Assembly: GCF_005503555.1 (NCBI RefSeq)
Contig: NZ_SCNG01000001.1
Coordinates: 806,001-870,000, forward strand
Source of the DNA: Rudaea sp. 3F27F6
GTDB taxonomy: Bacteria > Pseudomonadota > Gammaproteobacteria > Xanthomonadales > Rhodanobacteraceae
Direction of reading: 5' to 3'
DNA: 64,000 nucleotides
In this document: positions 18,853 to 26,945 of the stretch, piece by piece
Numbering within the stretch: the stretch's first letter is position 1
Layout: each line of letters opens with the position of its first letter
The notes under the pieces: model-generated
What the model saw: only the letters and a program-made list of their open reading frames with translations
The model's database searches: none
What the model was told of the DNA's origin: nothing
Program-made: the position numbers and the translations under genes

Positions 18853-19503
18853 ATGCTTATCCCGGCCTCCTTTGCCGAGTCCCGCATCGACGAGATGCAC
18901 CGGCTGATGCGCGCGAGCCCGCTCGCAACCGTGGTGATCGCCGGCAGCGGTGGACTCGAAGCACATCACTTGCCGACTCATCTCGACACGACGCAGGGCT
19001 CTTACGGCGCCCTGCAATGCCATGTCGCGCGTGCGAACTCGCTTTGGCGCGAAGGCGGTGACGGCATCGATGCACTGGCGATCTTTCACGGACCCGATGC
19101 CTACATCACACCGTCCTGGTACGCGACCAAGCGCGACGGCGGCAAAGTCGTTCCGACCTGGAACTACGTGACCGTGCATGCGCACGGACGCTTGCGCGCG
19201 ATCGACGAGCCGCAATGGTTGCGTGCGCATCTCGAACAACTCGTCACCGACAATGAATCGCGCGAGGCGTTGCCGTGGAAGATCGCCGATGCACCGCCCG
19301 AATATATCGAGACGATGCTGCGCGGCATCGTCGGTATCGAGTTCGAGATCGTGAAGCTCGAAGGAAAATGGAAGGTCAGCCAGAACCATCCCGAAGCGAA
19401 CCGCAGCGGCGTCGTCGACGGCCTGCGCCGACGCGGCGGTGACGGCGCGACGGCAATTGCCGACTTGGTCGAAGCGCGAGGCCCGCGTGATTCCCAGCGT
19501 TGA
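18853..19503 (+). CDS. PaiB-type FMN-binding negative regulator family protein
   Basis: This 216-residue protein starts at ATG 18853 and matches the PaiB family: MLIPASFAESRIDEMHRLM, HHLPTHLD, GPDAYITPSWYATK, VPTWNYVTVHAHG, and the tail KVSQNHPEANRSGVVDGL. The fold is a flavin-binding split barrel related to pyridoxamine phosphate oxidase. In Bacillus PaiB was described as a regulator, but many members are uncharacterised flavoproteins. It is divergent from a MocR-type gene, a common pairing that suggests MocR controls it. It heads a run of five small plus-strand genes. Confidence 0.88.
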   Translation: MLIPASFAESRIDEMHRLMRASPLATVVIAGSGGLEAHHLPTHLDTTQGSYGALQCHVARANSLWREGGDGIDALAIFHGPDAYITPSWYATKRDGGKVVPTWNYVTVHAHGRLRAIDEPQWLRAHLEQLVTDNESREALPWKIADAPPEYIETMLRGIVGIEFEIVKLEGKWKVSQNHPEANRSGVVDGLRRRGGDGATAIADLVEARGPRDSQR

Positions 19504-19533
19504 ATCAAAATCACGAGCCGCGAGGAAAGAGTC

Positions 19534-20034
19534 TTGAACACGACAACTCTGCATGCGCTGCAAGCGTTCCCCGAGCGTCTGCAAGCGTTCTACGAAGCCA
19601 TTCCCGCCGGCTACGAAAACTGGGCGCCCCCGTCGTGGGACGGCGTGCCGAGCGAGAAATTCACGCCGATCGAGCAGATCTGTCACGTACGCGACGTCGA
19701 GATCGACGGCTATCACGAGCGCTTTCGGCGCGCGCTCGACGAAACCAATCCGTTCCTTGCCAACCTCGACGGCTATCGTCTTGCACGCGAGCGCGGCTAC
19801 GTGCAGGCCGATGCGACGGACGTGTTCGCCGCGTTTCACGCCGCGCGCGCCAAGACGCTCGATCTGCTCTCGACGTTCGGCGTGAGCGAGTACTTACGAC
19901 CCACAGTGTTCGAGGATCTCGGCGCCGTCAACGTGCGCGGCCTCGTGCATCTCTTGTGCAGCCACGACCAGCAACATCTCGCCGGCCTGCAATGGCTGCT
20001 CGCACGGATCGAGACGGAGCGCACGCACGGATGA
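19534..20034 (+). CDS. DinB-like four-helix-bundle protein
   Basis: This 166-residue protein starts at TTG 19534, preceded by GAGGAAAGAG; no ATG or GTG fits. It has the DinB/YfiT-like metal-binding pattern of spaced His residues: IEQICHVRDVEIDGYHERF near residue 50 and HLLCSHDQQHLAGLQ near the end. Such proteins are often metal-dependent thiol transferases or of unknown function. Its TGA overlaps the ATG of the following GNAT gene (ATGA), so the two are coupled. Confidence 0.75.
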   Translation: MNTTTLHALQAFPERLQAFYEAIPAGYENWAPPSWDGVPSEKFTPIEQICHVRDVEIDGYHERFRRALDETNPFLANLDGYRLARERGYVQADATDVFAAFHAARAKTLDLLSTFGVSEYLRPTVFEDLGAVNVRGLVHLLCSHDQQHLAGLQWLLARIETERTHG

Positions 20035-20489
20035 ATACCATGACCTACCGTGTCCATCAGGCCGGCGTGCACGATCTCGATGCGATCGTGCCGCTGTTCG
20101 ACGCCTACCGCCAGTTCTACAAGCAGGCCAGCGACCCCGATCGTGCACGGCGCTTTCTGCACGAGCGTTTCGCCCACGCGGAGTCGGTGATTTTCCTCGC
20201 CGTGGATCAAGATGGCGCGGCACTCGGCTTCACCCAACTCTATCCGCTGTTCAGCTCGGTGCGCTGCGTGCGCACCTATCTGCTAAACGACCTCTACGTG
20301 ATGCCGGCGACACGCGCGTGCGGCGTCGGCGCGAGCCTGCTGACCGCGGCAGCGGAGTTTGCGCGCTCTATCGGCGCGGCAAACCTGTCGCTCAGCACGG
20401 CCGTCAACAACATCGTCGCGCAGAAGCTCTACGAATCGCTCGGCTGGAAGCGCGAGACCGACTACTACGAATATCATCTGCCGCTTTAA
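20031..20489 (+). CDS. GNAT-family N-acetyltransferase
   Basis: This 152-residue protein has a full GNAT fold: an AGVHDLDAIVPLFDAYRQFY first strand-helix, IFLAVDQDGAALGF, LLNDLYVMPATRACGVGASLL (motif A for acetyl-CoA binding, a variant of the Q/RxxGxG/A signature), and NIVAQKLYESLGWKRETDYY. The substrate is unknown. ATG 20031 overlaps the previous stop; a second ATG at 20040 is possible. It is part of the small operon beginning at paiB or dinB. Confidence 0.85.
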   Translation: MNTMTYRVHQAGVHDLDAIVPLFDAYRQFYKQASDPDRARRFLHERFAHAESVIFLAVDQDGAALGFTQLYPLFSSVRCVRTYLLNDLYVMPATRACGVGASLLTAAAEFARSIGAANLSLSTAVNNIVAQKLYESLGWKRETDYYEYHLPL

Positions 20490-20500
20490 GGGAAATCCGC

Positions 20501-20878
20501 ATGCCGACCTCTGCCGGGAAACGTTTGATCGAAGTTCGCTCCTACAAACTCAAGCCCGGCGCGGCGGCCGAGTTCGACCGCCTTATCGTCGGCACCGCGC
20601 TGCCGATGCTGCGCACAGCCGGCATGGACGTGGTCGCCTGCGGCGCCTCCGCGCACGAAGCGGACACTTATTATTTGATTCGCGCCTACGCCGATCTGGC
20701 CGATCTCAATGCCCAGCAGGATGCGTTCTACGGTTCCGATGCCTGGCGCAAAGGCCCGCGCGAAGCGGTGCTGGCCTGCATCGATCATTTCCTCAACACC
20801 GTGCTTTGGTTGTCACCGGAAGGCGTCGATGACCTGCGCCGATCCAATCCGACCGGCACCGCGGGAGCCGCACGATGA
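20501..20878 (+). CDS. NIPSNAP-family protein
   Basis: This 125-residue protein has the ferredoxin-like alpha-beta barrel pattern of NIPSNAP: LIEVRSYKLKPGAAAEFDRL, YYLIRAYADLADLNAQQDAF, YGSDAWRKGPREAVLACID. Bacterial members are small dimeric proteins of mostly unknown function, sometimes monooxygenase-like. ATG 20501 is preceded by AAGGGAAA. The stop overlaps the next start (ATGA at 20875). Confidence 0.8.
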   Translation: MPTSAGKRLIEVRSYKLKPGAAAEFDRLIVGTALPMLRTAGMDVVACGASAHEADTYYLIRAYADLADLNAQQDAFYGSDAWRKGPREAVLACIDHFLNTVLWLSPEGVDDLRRSNPTGTAGAAR

Positions 20879-21471
20879 GCTGGCCCGCAGCCGTCACCCT
20901 TCAAGGCGAACGCGCCATCGTCGCACCACTGTCGATGGAACATCACGACGCGCTCGTCGATGTCGTCCGCGACGGCGAGCTGTGGAAACTCTGGTACACC
21001 AGGGTACCGTCGCCCGAAACGATGCGTGCCGACATCGAACGCCGCCTCGGCCTGCGCGAGCGCGGCAGCATGCTGCCCTTCGTCATCATCGACAACGCGC
21101 ACAACAAGATCGTCGGCGCGACGAGCTACATGAACATCGACGCCGACAACAAGCGCGTCGAGATCGGCAGCACCTGGTATGCGCAGAGCGCACAGCGCAC
21201 CGGCGTCAACACCGAGTGCAAATACCTCATGCTGCGGCATGCGTTCGAGACCCTCGATTGCATCGCCGTCGAATTCCGTACGCACCACATCAACCGCCAG
21301 AGCCGCACCGCGATCGAACGCCTCGGCGCCAAACTCGACGGCATTCTGCGCAGCCACTGGCGCCTTGCCGACGGTGCTTTGCGCGACACTTGCGTCTACA
21401 GCATCATCGCGGCGGAGTGGCCTACCGTGCGTGCGCATCTGAAGTGGCAGATGACGAAGCCTAGGTCTTGA
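20875..21471 (+). CDS. GNAT-family N-acetyltransferase (RimJ/RimL-like)
   Basis: This 198-residue protein has the RimJ/RimL-type layout: LQGERAIVAPLSMEHHDALV, FVIIDNAHNKIVGATSYMNI, KRVEIGSTWYAQSAQRTGVN (acetyl-CoA-binding region) and VEFRTHHINRQSRTAIERLG. Members acetylate N-termini of ribosomal proteins or small molecules; the substrate here is unknown. Last gene of the paiB-started run, directly followed by repeat element copy 3. Confidence 0.85.
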   Translation: MSWPAAVTLQGERAIVAPLSMEHHDALVDVVRDGELWKLWYTRVPSPETMRADIERRLGLRERGSMLPFVIIDNAHNKIVGATSYMNIDADNKRVEIGSTWYAQSAQRTGVNTECKYLMLRHAFETLDCIAVEFRTHHINRQSRTAIERLGAKLDGILRSHWRLADGALRDTCVYSIIAAEWPTVRAHLKWQMTKPRS

Positions 21472-21498
21472 TGGCTCGGCTCCCTGCTGTTTTTTTGT

Positions 21499-22148
21499 AG
21501 AGCGGAGCTTCCACTCGTCCTACGGACGAGCGGCTTACTTTCTCTGCTCGTGCAGAGAAAGTAAGCAAAGAGACACGCCCCAGAACATTGCGCCCTATGG
21601 GCATCCTGCCCATAGGGTCCGCGACAACGGCCGGGTTCCGCTAATTGCACATCCGTGTGCAATAGCGAAATCGGCGCGATCCATCGCGCCGACCCTAGCG
21701 GGCCTTATCGTCCGCTGCCGCCGCAATGTAATGGGGACCCGGTGAAGCAGAGCAGCGCGCATCGTGCGCGCCAAAGCAAAGCGAGAAGCAGACTCTCCGC
21801 GCTCGGCTCTGTCTTTTTTCTCTTGATTTGTCTTTTGATCTCGGGTCCCCGTCAGCCGCGGCGAGGGCAGGACGGATTCGCCCGTTAGGGTCGCGCGCAG
21901 GATGCGCGCGAGTTCGCGAATGGACATGGATGTCCATCGAGCGAACCCCGGCATGACCTCGCGCACCCGTAGCGCGTAGCGCGAAGGGCGCGGCTCCCGG
22001 GGCGGCGTTTCTTTGGTTACTTTCTTGTCGCTGCTGACAAGAAAGTGACCCGCTCGTCCAAAGGACGAGTGGAAGCCTTGCTCTTAAATCAACACAATCA
22101 AAAGCAAAGGCGCTGGATTCCCGCTAGAAGCACGCGGGAATGACAAGC
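21499..22148 (+). repeat. Composite inverted-repeat element, copy 3 (complete)
   Basis: It begins AGAGCGGAGCTTCCACTCGT with a TACTTTCTCTGC/GCAGAGAAAGTA hairpin. Inverted module B follows (ATTGCGCCC..., TTGCACATCCGTGTGCAA, CGCGATCCATCGCGCC), then module A (GGGTCCCCGTCAGCCGCGGC, GAATGGACATGGATGTCCAT). It ends with the TTTCTTGTCGCTGCTGACAA hairpin, GAGTGGAAGC and a CCCGC...GCGGGAATGAC palindrome. Overall it is the reverse complement of copy 2. No coding capacity beyond incidental frames. Confidence 0.8.
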
Positions 22149-22299
22149 AAGAGCACGAGCTGGATTCCTGCTTCCGCAGGAATGACGAGCAGAGGCGAGA
22201 GCTGGATGACCAGCCCTACGGCTGTTGAAAGCCCTGCTTTCGCAGGAATGACGACCAAAAGAGCGAAAAACTGGGCGCGACGAATCGCGCCCCGCCAAG
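22149..22299. repeat. Cluster of short REP-like palindromes
   Basis: Downstream of element copy 3 are further GGATTCCTGC-TTCC-GCAGGAATGACGAGC and CCCTGC-TTTC-GCAGG-AATGACGA units (about 22161-22195 and 22231-22252). They are the same family as the palindromes closing each composite element. They lie just after the stop of the minus-strand glycosidase and could act as transcript ends. Confidence 0.6.
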
Positions 22300-23820
22300 T
22301 CATTTAACTTCGACGAGCGCCAAACCCTGCGGAGGCAAGGTGATCGTCAACGTCCCATCCTTGATCGCCACCGACTCGGGCGCCGGCAACATCGCGGCTT
22401 CGCGCAGCGCTTTGATTTGCGCCTGGGTCGGATTGCGCGGCGAACCCATCTTCTCGTAGGCCGGCCTGAGGTCGCCGTGATCGCGGTCGACTCGCGAAAC
22501 CTGCGCGGTCTGCGCTTTTGAGTTCTTGAGCTTGAGGGTCAACGTGATCGGTTCGCTCTTCGCTTTGTCGGCTTTATCAGCGTCCTGATCGAGCCCGCTC
22601 GGTGCGTAGTTCCACGCGGCGACGATGAGTGTGCCGTCCTTGCTGCGCGTCGCGAGTACCTGCTCGGACTGCAGCGGAATGCGCTCGTCCCCGAGCTTGT
22701 GCAGCAGCTTGAACGCGTTGAATGCGGGCTTGGGCAGGTTGTGTGCAGCAATCAGGCCGAAGCCGCCGTAGAGCGGCGTCTTCACCACGCCCTGCTCTTC
22801 GAACACGTCCGAGAACGACCAGTACGACATGATGTCGACGAGGCCGTCGCACTGCGCGATCGTCGACGCCATCCACGGGCCCATGTAGGTCGAGTCGGTC
22901 ACCGGCGGCGTATTGTCGTAGGCTGCGTTGAACTCGCTCCAGATCAGCGGCGTATTCGGCGCCGCCGATTTCTTGATCTCGTCGTGCACCTTCTTCACCG
23001 CCCGGCAGACCATCTTACTGCGCGGAATCGCTTCGTTCGTGCCGAACACGTTGTCCGCGGTGTCGTTGCCGTAGACATGGGTCGAGGCGAAATCGAACGG
23101 GATATTCTTTTCCTTGCAATGCTTGATGAACTCGGCGACCCACGCCGCCTGCGCGGTCGACGGACCGCCGACGCGCAGGCGCTTGTCGACCGACTTGAGT
23201 GCGAGCGCGGTGTGGTCGTATAGATTCCAGTAAGTCTTCTGCGGCGGGAACCCGGCCCAGAAGCCGATATTCGGCTCGTTCCAGACTTCGAAGTACCAGC
23301 TCGCGACCTCGTCGATGCCGTAGCGCTCGATCAGATGCTTGGCGAACGCGACCATGAACGCATCCCACTTCGCGTAGTCCTTCGGCTCGGAGATGTTCGG
23401 CCGGTACCAGAACGGATGCCAGAACTCGGCGCTGGCGAGCTTCTTCGGCATAAACGAAAGTTCGACGAAGGGCTTCACGCCGCGCGCGAGCAGGCCGTCG
23501 TAGATTTCGTCGACGTAAGACCAGTTGTAAACCGCGTTGCCCTGCGCGTCTTCGTCGTAGACGCCGTTCTCGTCGTGGAAGATGCCGTGGAAGCGCACGT
23601 ACTTCGTGTCAGTGATCGCCTTCACTTCCTCGAGATCGCGGCGATAGGCGTCGCGCAGGGCGAGGTTCGCGCGGCCCGAACCGAAGCTCGCCTCCCAGAA
23701 ATGCGGGAACGGCCGCGCCTTTGCCGCGGCGTCGATCTCAACAGTCTGCGCGAACAAGGCCGGCGACACAGCGGCCAGCGCGAGGAACAACAGACGCGAC
23801 TTCAACTTGGAACGGTGCAT
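22300..23820 (-). CDS. Secreted GH39-type glycoside hydrolase (beta-xylosidase-like)
   Basis: This 506-residue protein has a classical signal peptide (MHRSKLKSRLLFLALAAVS, cleavage after LFA-Q). A TIM-barrel of the GH39 type follows, with the acid/base Glu in FEVWNEPNIGFW and the nucleophile Glu in LIWSEFNAAYDN; the HPFWYRP and THVYGNDT stretches also fit. The C-terminal part (ATRSKDGTLIVAAWNYAP) is the accessory beta-sandwich. It probably removes xylose or related sugars from plant or bacterial glycans in the periplasm. ATG 23820 is chosen over the upstream start because GGGGAGG lies 7 bp before it. It stands alone, with no sugar transporter alongside. Confidence 0.85.
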   Translation of the reverse strand: MHRSKLKSRLLFLALAAVSPALFAQTVEIDAAAKARPFPHFWEASFGSGRANLALRDAYRRDLEEVKAITDTKYVRFHGIFHDENGVYDEDAQGNAVYNWSYVDEIYDGLLARGVKPFVELSFMPKKLASAEFWHPFWYRPNISEPKDYAKWDAFMVAFAKHLIERYGIDEVASWYFEVWNEPNIGFWAGFPPQKTYWNLYDHTALALKSVDKRLRVGGPSTAQAAWVAEFIKHCKEKNIPFDFASTHVYGNDTADNVFGTNEAIPRSKMVCRAVKKVHDEIKKSAAPNTPLIWSEFNAAYDNTPPVTDSTYMGPWMASTIAQCDGLVDIMSYWSFSDVFEEQGVVKTPLYGGFGLIAAHNLPKPAFNAFKLLHKLGDERIPLQSEQVLATRSKDGTLIVAAWNYAPSGLDQDADKADKAKSEPITLTLKLKNSKAQTAQVSRVDRDHGDLRPAYEKMGSPRNPTQAQIKALREAAMLPAPESVAIKDGTLTITLPPQGLALVEVK

Positions 23821-24038
23821 GGATACCTCCCCGGAATTCTGATTATGGATGTGCTCGCCAGCCGGCACTCGGCGACCGCGATGGCGGCTAGGTTAACAGC
23901 TAATCCCAACCATGAAAACGTTTACATTCGCGTCACAGCAATGCTTTGCAAATAGCGTGACCGGACGCCGGTTTCGCCGCGCACCCGCGCCGCGGTGTTC
24001 GCTGAGATAATGCGCGCGACCTCAGAACGAAGCCCGTC

Positions 24039-24494
24039 ATGCCGGAAATCCAACCCACTGTCCGCCCGAACCCCACCGCCTCGCCAAGCGCATTCGCCAT
24101 CCTTGTCTCGGCCCTGCTCGGTGGCCTCGCTGGCGGCGTTGCATGGTGCTTCGTTTCATTGCCGCTGCCGTGGTTCGCGACGTACGGGATCGTGGCGATC
24201 GGCGTCGCCCTCGCCGCGTTCTCGCGCTGGCAGGGTTATCGCGGCGTCGCCGCGATTGTCTGCACCGTATTCGCGATCCTGATCGCCTTCGTTTACGCGC
24301 AATACCTGTTCGGCGCCGTGCGCATCGCCGATTCGCTCGGCATGCCGTTGCGCGAAGCCTTGTTCAAGGCTGGCTTTGATCTCACCAGCAGCGTCGCCTG
24401 GGCGAATTTGCGCATCGACGACTGGGCGGCGCTTGCGGTCGCGATTGTGACCGGATCTGTGGTGGCTGCGATTGGTTCGCGCCGGCCGCACTGA
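24039..24494 (+). CDS. Small four-helix membrane protein, unknown function
   Basis: This 151-residue protein has four hydrophobic segments: FAILVSALLGGLAGGVAWCF, WFATYGIVAIGVALAAF, VAAIVCTVFAILIAFVYAQY and the C-terminal ALAVAIVTGSVVAAIG. A soluble loop (ADSLGMPLREALFKAG) lies before the last one. I do not recognise a family. It starts at ATG 24039 with only a weak ribosome-binding site, and is flanked by minus-strand genes, so it is probably monocistronic. Base composition matches the surroundings. Confidence 0.65.
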   Translation: MPEIQPTVRPNPTASPSAFAILVSALLGGLAGGVAWCFVSLPLPWFATYGIVAIGVALAAFSRWQGYRGVAAIVCTVFAILIAFVYAQYLFGAVRIADSLGMPLREALFKAGFDLTSSVAWANLRIDDWAALAVAIVTGSVVAAIGSRRPH

Positions 24495-24598
24495 AAAAAA
24501 TAGGCACGGCTATATGCTTCTCGCCGCGCCCATTTTTATCGGGCTTGCACCCGCTCACCCCAATCTTGGCAAGGCAATGCGCCCCTCAAAATCTCTCG

Positions 24599-25174
24599 CT
24601 ATTCTGCGAGACAGCGTAGCATCTTGTCGTCGCTGACCAGCTTGTTGACGGAATCTGCAACTGCCTGCGAGACATACTTGTCGTTCGCTTCGCCCGTCGG
24701 CACCACCTGAAGACTGGTTTCAAATACGCCGTTATACATTTCCTCGTAGTCGGTCCCCTTGCTTGATTTGCAAGCTCCCTTCAAGGAAAACTCGTCACGC
24801 AAGGTACCCGACCAGAATCCCATGATGTTCTTCGAACTCAGATTACGGATTTCCACTCGAAGTTGGGCTGCCCCGTCGCCTGTATTGGACGCAGAAAAAT
24901 TGCGCTGACTCAAACCCGACAGGACGGCTCCCGAGACGATGTTAACTAGGTCGCCTTCCACTGTCATATCGGCACCTGCACCTCCGACGCCGCGCTGACC
25001 GATTACTTTGGAAGGCCTCTCATCGCGAACCGATAGTTGAACCCCCTTGCCACCACCATTGATCGTGGCCGAAGACTTCACGTCCGGATGTATCTTCACC
25101 GCCTGAGACTGAAACGCGCACCCCGAACAAATCGAAACAACTGCCGACAAAGCGGCAACCTTTCCTAGCCTCAC
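24599..25174 (-). CDS. YajG-family lipoprotein
   Basis: This 191-residue protein starts at GTG 25174 after AGGGGAAG. It has a short signal peptide ending ICSGC-AF (lipobox with Cys at -3, unusual but plausible) and then YajG-like sequence: VKIHPDVKSSATINGGGKGV, LSVRDERPSKVIGQRG, GADMTVEGDLV. It should sit on the inner face of the outer membrane; function unknown. The gene looks less GC-rich than its neighbours, hinting at transfer. It lies 29 bp after pntB on the same strand. A longer frame continues upstream through pntB but that part is a shadow. Confidence 0.8.
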   Translation of the reverse strand: MRLGKVAALSAVVSICSGCAFQSQAVKIHPDVKSSATINGGGKGVQLSVRDERPSKVIGQRGVGGAGADMTVEGDLVNIVSGAVLSGLSQRNFSASNTGDGAAQLRVEIRNLSSKNIMGFWSGTLRDEFSLKGACKSSKGTDYEEMYNGVFETSLQVVPTGEANDKYVSQAVADSVNKLVSDDKMLRCLAE

Positions 25175-25203
25175 TTTCTTCCCCTGTTGGTTGTTGAAAA
25201 TCC

Positions 25204-26640
25204 TTAGTGCCCACCGCCCCCATCGACCGCCTTGAGCCCCGCGATCAACTTGTTCGCAGCGTCCTGGCCGTCCGCGTAGAGCATGCGCGTGTTGTCCTGG
25301 TAGAACAGCGCGTTCTCGATGCCGGCGAAGCCGGTGCCCTTGCCGCGCTTGATCACGATGACCTGCTTGGCGTTGGCGACGTCGAGAATCGGCATGCCGT
25401 AGATCGGCGATGATTTGTCGGTTTTCGCGACCGGATTGACCACGTCGTTCGCGCCGATCACGATCGCGACGTCGCAGTTCGGGAATTCCGGATTGATGTC
25501 GTCCATGTCGGCGATCAGGTCGTAAGGCACGCCGGCTTCGGCGAGCAGCACGTTCATGTGGCCGGGCATGCGGCCCGCGACGGGGTGGATCGCGAACTTC
25601 ACGCTCTTGCCGCGATCGATCAGGTTCTTCGATAGCTCCCAGATCTTGTGCTGGGCCTGCGCCACGGCCATGCCGTAACCCGGCACGATGATGACGTTGT
25701 CGGCCATGTAGAGCAGCGATGCCGCATCGTCGGCTTCGATCGGCTTGAGCGAACCCTTGATGTCCTGTGCGCTGCCACCGCCGCCGCCGAAGTTGGAGAA
25801 CAGCACGTTGCTGATCGAGCGGTTCATTGCCTTGGCCATCAGCCGCGTCAGCAAGGTGCCCGCGGCACCGACCACGGTACCGGCAATGATCAGCGCGATA
25901 TTGCCCTGCACGTAGCCCTCGAAGCCGACCGCCAGGCCGGTGAACGCGTTGTAGAGTGAGATCACGACCGGCATGTCGGCGCCGCCGATCGGCAGGGTCA
26001 TCAGCACACCGAAGGTCAAGGCGAGCGCGAAGAACAGCACGACCCACTGGGTTTCGAGATGCCACACGGCGTACAGGCCGATCAGCGCCGCGGCGAGGAA
26101 GCAGGCGCCGTTGACGACCTGCTGACCGCTGAAGCGGAAAGTCTTGTCCATACGCCCGTCGAGCTTGGCCCAGGCGATGACCGAGCCGGTCAGCGAGATC
26201 GAGCCGATCAAGGCGCCGATCACCGCAAGCAAAGCCTGCGTCATCGTCAGGGCGTGCTCGGGATTGTTCGACATCGCCGCGTCGAGCAGCACGCTCGCAC
26301 CGATCGCCGCCGCCGAGCCGCCGCCCATGCCGTTGTACAGCGCGACCATCTGCGGCATGTCGGTCATCGCGACCTTCTTGCCCCAGACCCAGGCGATCGC
26401 GGTCGACAATGCGATCGCAACGAAGATCAGCGCCGCGTTCTCGATCAGAACATGGCCCGGCTTGCCGCTATGGAAAAAGGTGGCGACGACCGCGACGAGC
26501 ACGCCGATGCCGGCCCACTGGATGCCGCTGCGCGCGGTCACCGGCGAGGACATGCGCTTGATGCCGAGGATCAGCAGCACCGCGGCGACGAAGTAGCTCG
26601 CCTGGATCAGGAACGAAACGATCTGCGCGGTTTGCATCAC
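25204..26640 (-). CDS. pntB: NAD(P) transhydrogenase subunit beta
   Basis: This 478-residue protein is an inner-membrane proton channel domain with about nine hydrophobic segments (from SFLIQASYFVAAVLLILGI). The NADP-binding domain III follows: VPGYGMAVAQAQHK, HPVAGRMPGHMNVLLAEAGV, DIAIVIGANDVVNP and KRGKGTGFAGIENALFY. With PntAA and PntAB it couples hydride transfer between NADH and NADP+ to proton flow, supplying NADPH. The start ATG 26640 overlaps the stop of the alpha-2 gene (ATGA). Confidence 0.97.
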   Translation of the reverse strand: MMQTAQIVSFLIQASYFVAAVLLILGIKRMSSPVTARSGIQWAGIGVLVAVVATFFHSGKPGHVLIENAALIFVAIALSTAIAWVWGKKVAMTDMPQMVALYNGMGGGSAAAIGASVLLDAAMSNNPEHALTMTQALLAVIGALIGSISLTGSVIAWAKLDGRMDKTFRFSGQQVVNGACFLAAALIGLYAVWHLETQWVVLFFALALTFGVLMTLPIGGADMPVVISLYNAFTGLAVGFEGYVQGNIALIIAGTVVGAAGTLLTRLMAKAMNRSISNVLFSNFGGGGGSAQDIKGSLKPIEADDAASLLYMADNVIIVPGYGMAVAQAQHKIWELSKNLIDRGKSVKFAIHPVAGRMPGHMNVLLAEAGVPYDLIADMDDINPEFPNCDVAIVIGANDVVNPVAKTDKSSPIYGMPILDVANAKQVIVIKRGKGTGFAGIENALFYQDNTRMLYADGQDAANKLIAGLKAVDGGGGH

Positions 26641-26945
26641 TTGTTCTCCCCGCCCGCCGCCGGCTTCTTCGACGACTTGAACATTTCGAGCATGCGCTCG
26701 GTGACCACGTAGCCGCCGGCCGCGTTGCCCGCGCCGAGGAACACGCCGATGAAGCCGATGATCTGCTGCAGCGGCGTCGTCGCTTCGCCGAGCGCGATCA
26801 TCGCGCCGACGAGCACGATGCCATGAACGAAGTTCGAGCCCGACATCAGCGGCGTATGCAGGATCACCGGCACGCGCGAGATGATCTCGTGGCCGGTGAA
26901 CGCGGCAAGCATGAACAGGTACAGGGCGAGAAATCCGTCGATCAT
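26637..26945 (-). CDS. pntAB: NAD(P) transhydrogenase subunit alpha part 2 (membrane)
   Basis: This 102-residue membrane protein has three hydrophobic helices (FLALYLFMLAAFTGHEIISR, HTPLMSGSNFVHGIVLVGAM, IIGFIGVFLGAGNAAGGYVV). It is the separate domain-II part of the alpha subunit found in split transhydrogenases. ATG 26945 overlaps the pntAA stop and its own stop overlaps pntB, so all three are translationally coupled. Confidence 0.95.
   Translation of the reverse strand: MIDGFLALYLFMLAAFTGHEIISRVPVILHTPLMSGSNFVHGIVLVGAMIALGEATTPLQQIIGFIGVFLGAGNAAGGYVVTERMLEMFKSSKKPAAGGENK

Noticed and set aside
18736-19839. Upstream extension of the MocR-type frame
   Set aside because: Antisense to paiB and dinB; the GntR domain starts at 18735 with a ribosome-binding site.
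25175-26065. N-terminal half of the long minus-strand frame that ends as the YajG-like lipoprotein
   Set aside because: It overlaps pntB in another frame and is Arg/Gly-rich; the real start is GTG 25174 with a Shine-Dalgarno and signal peptide.
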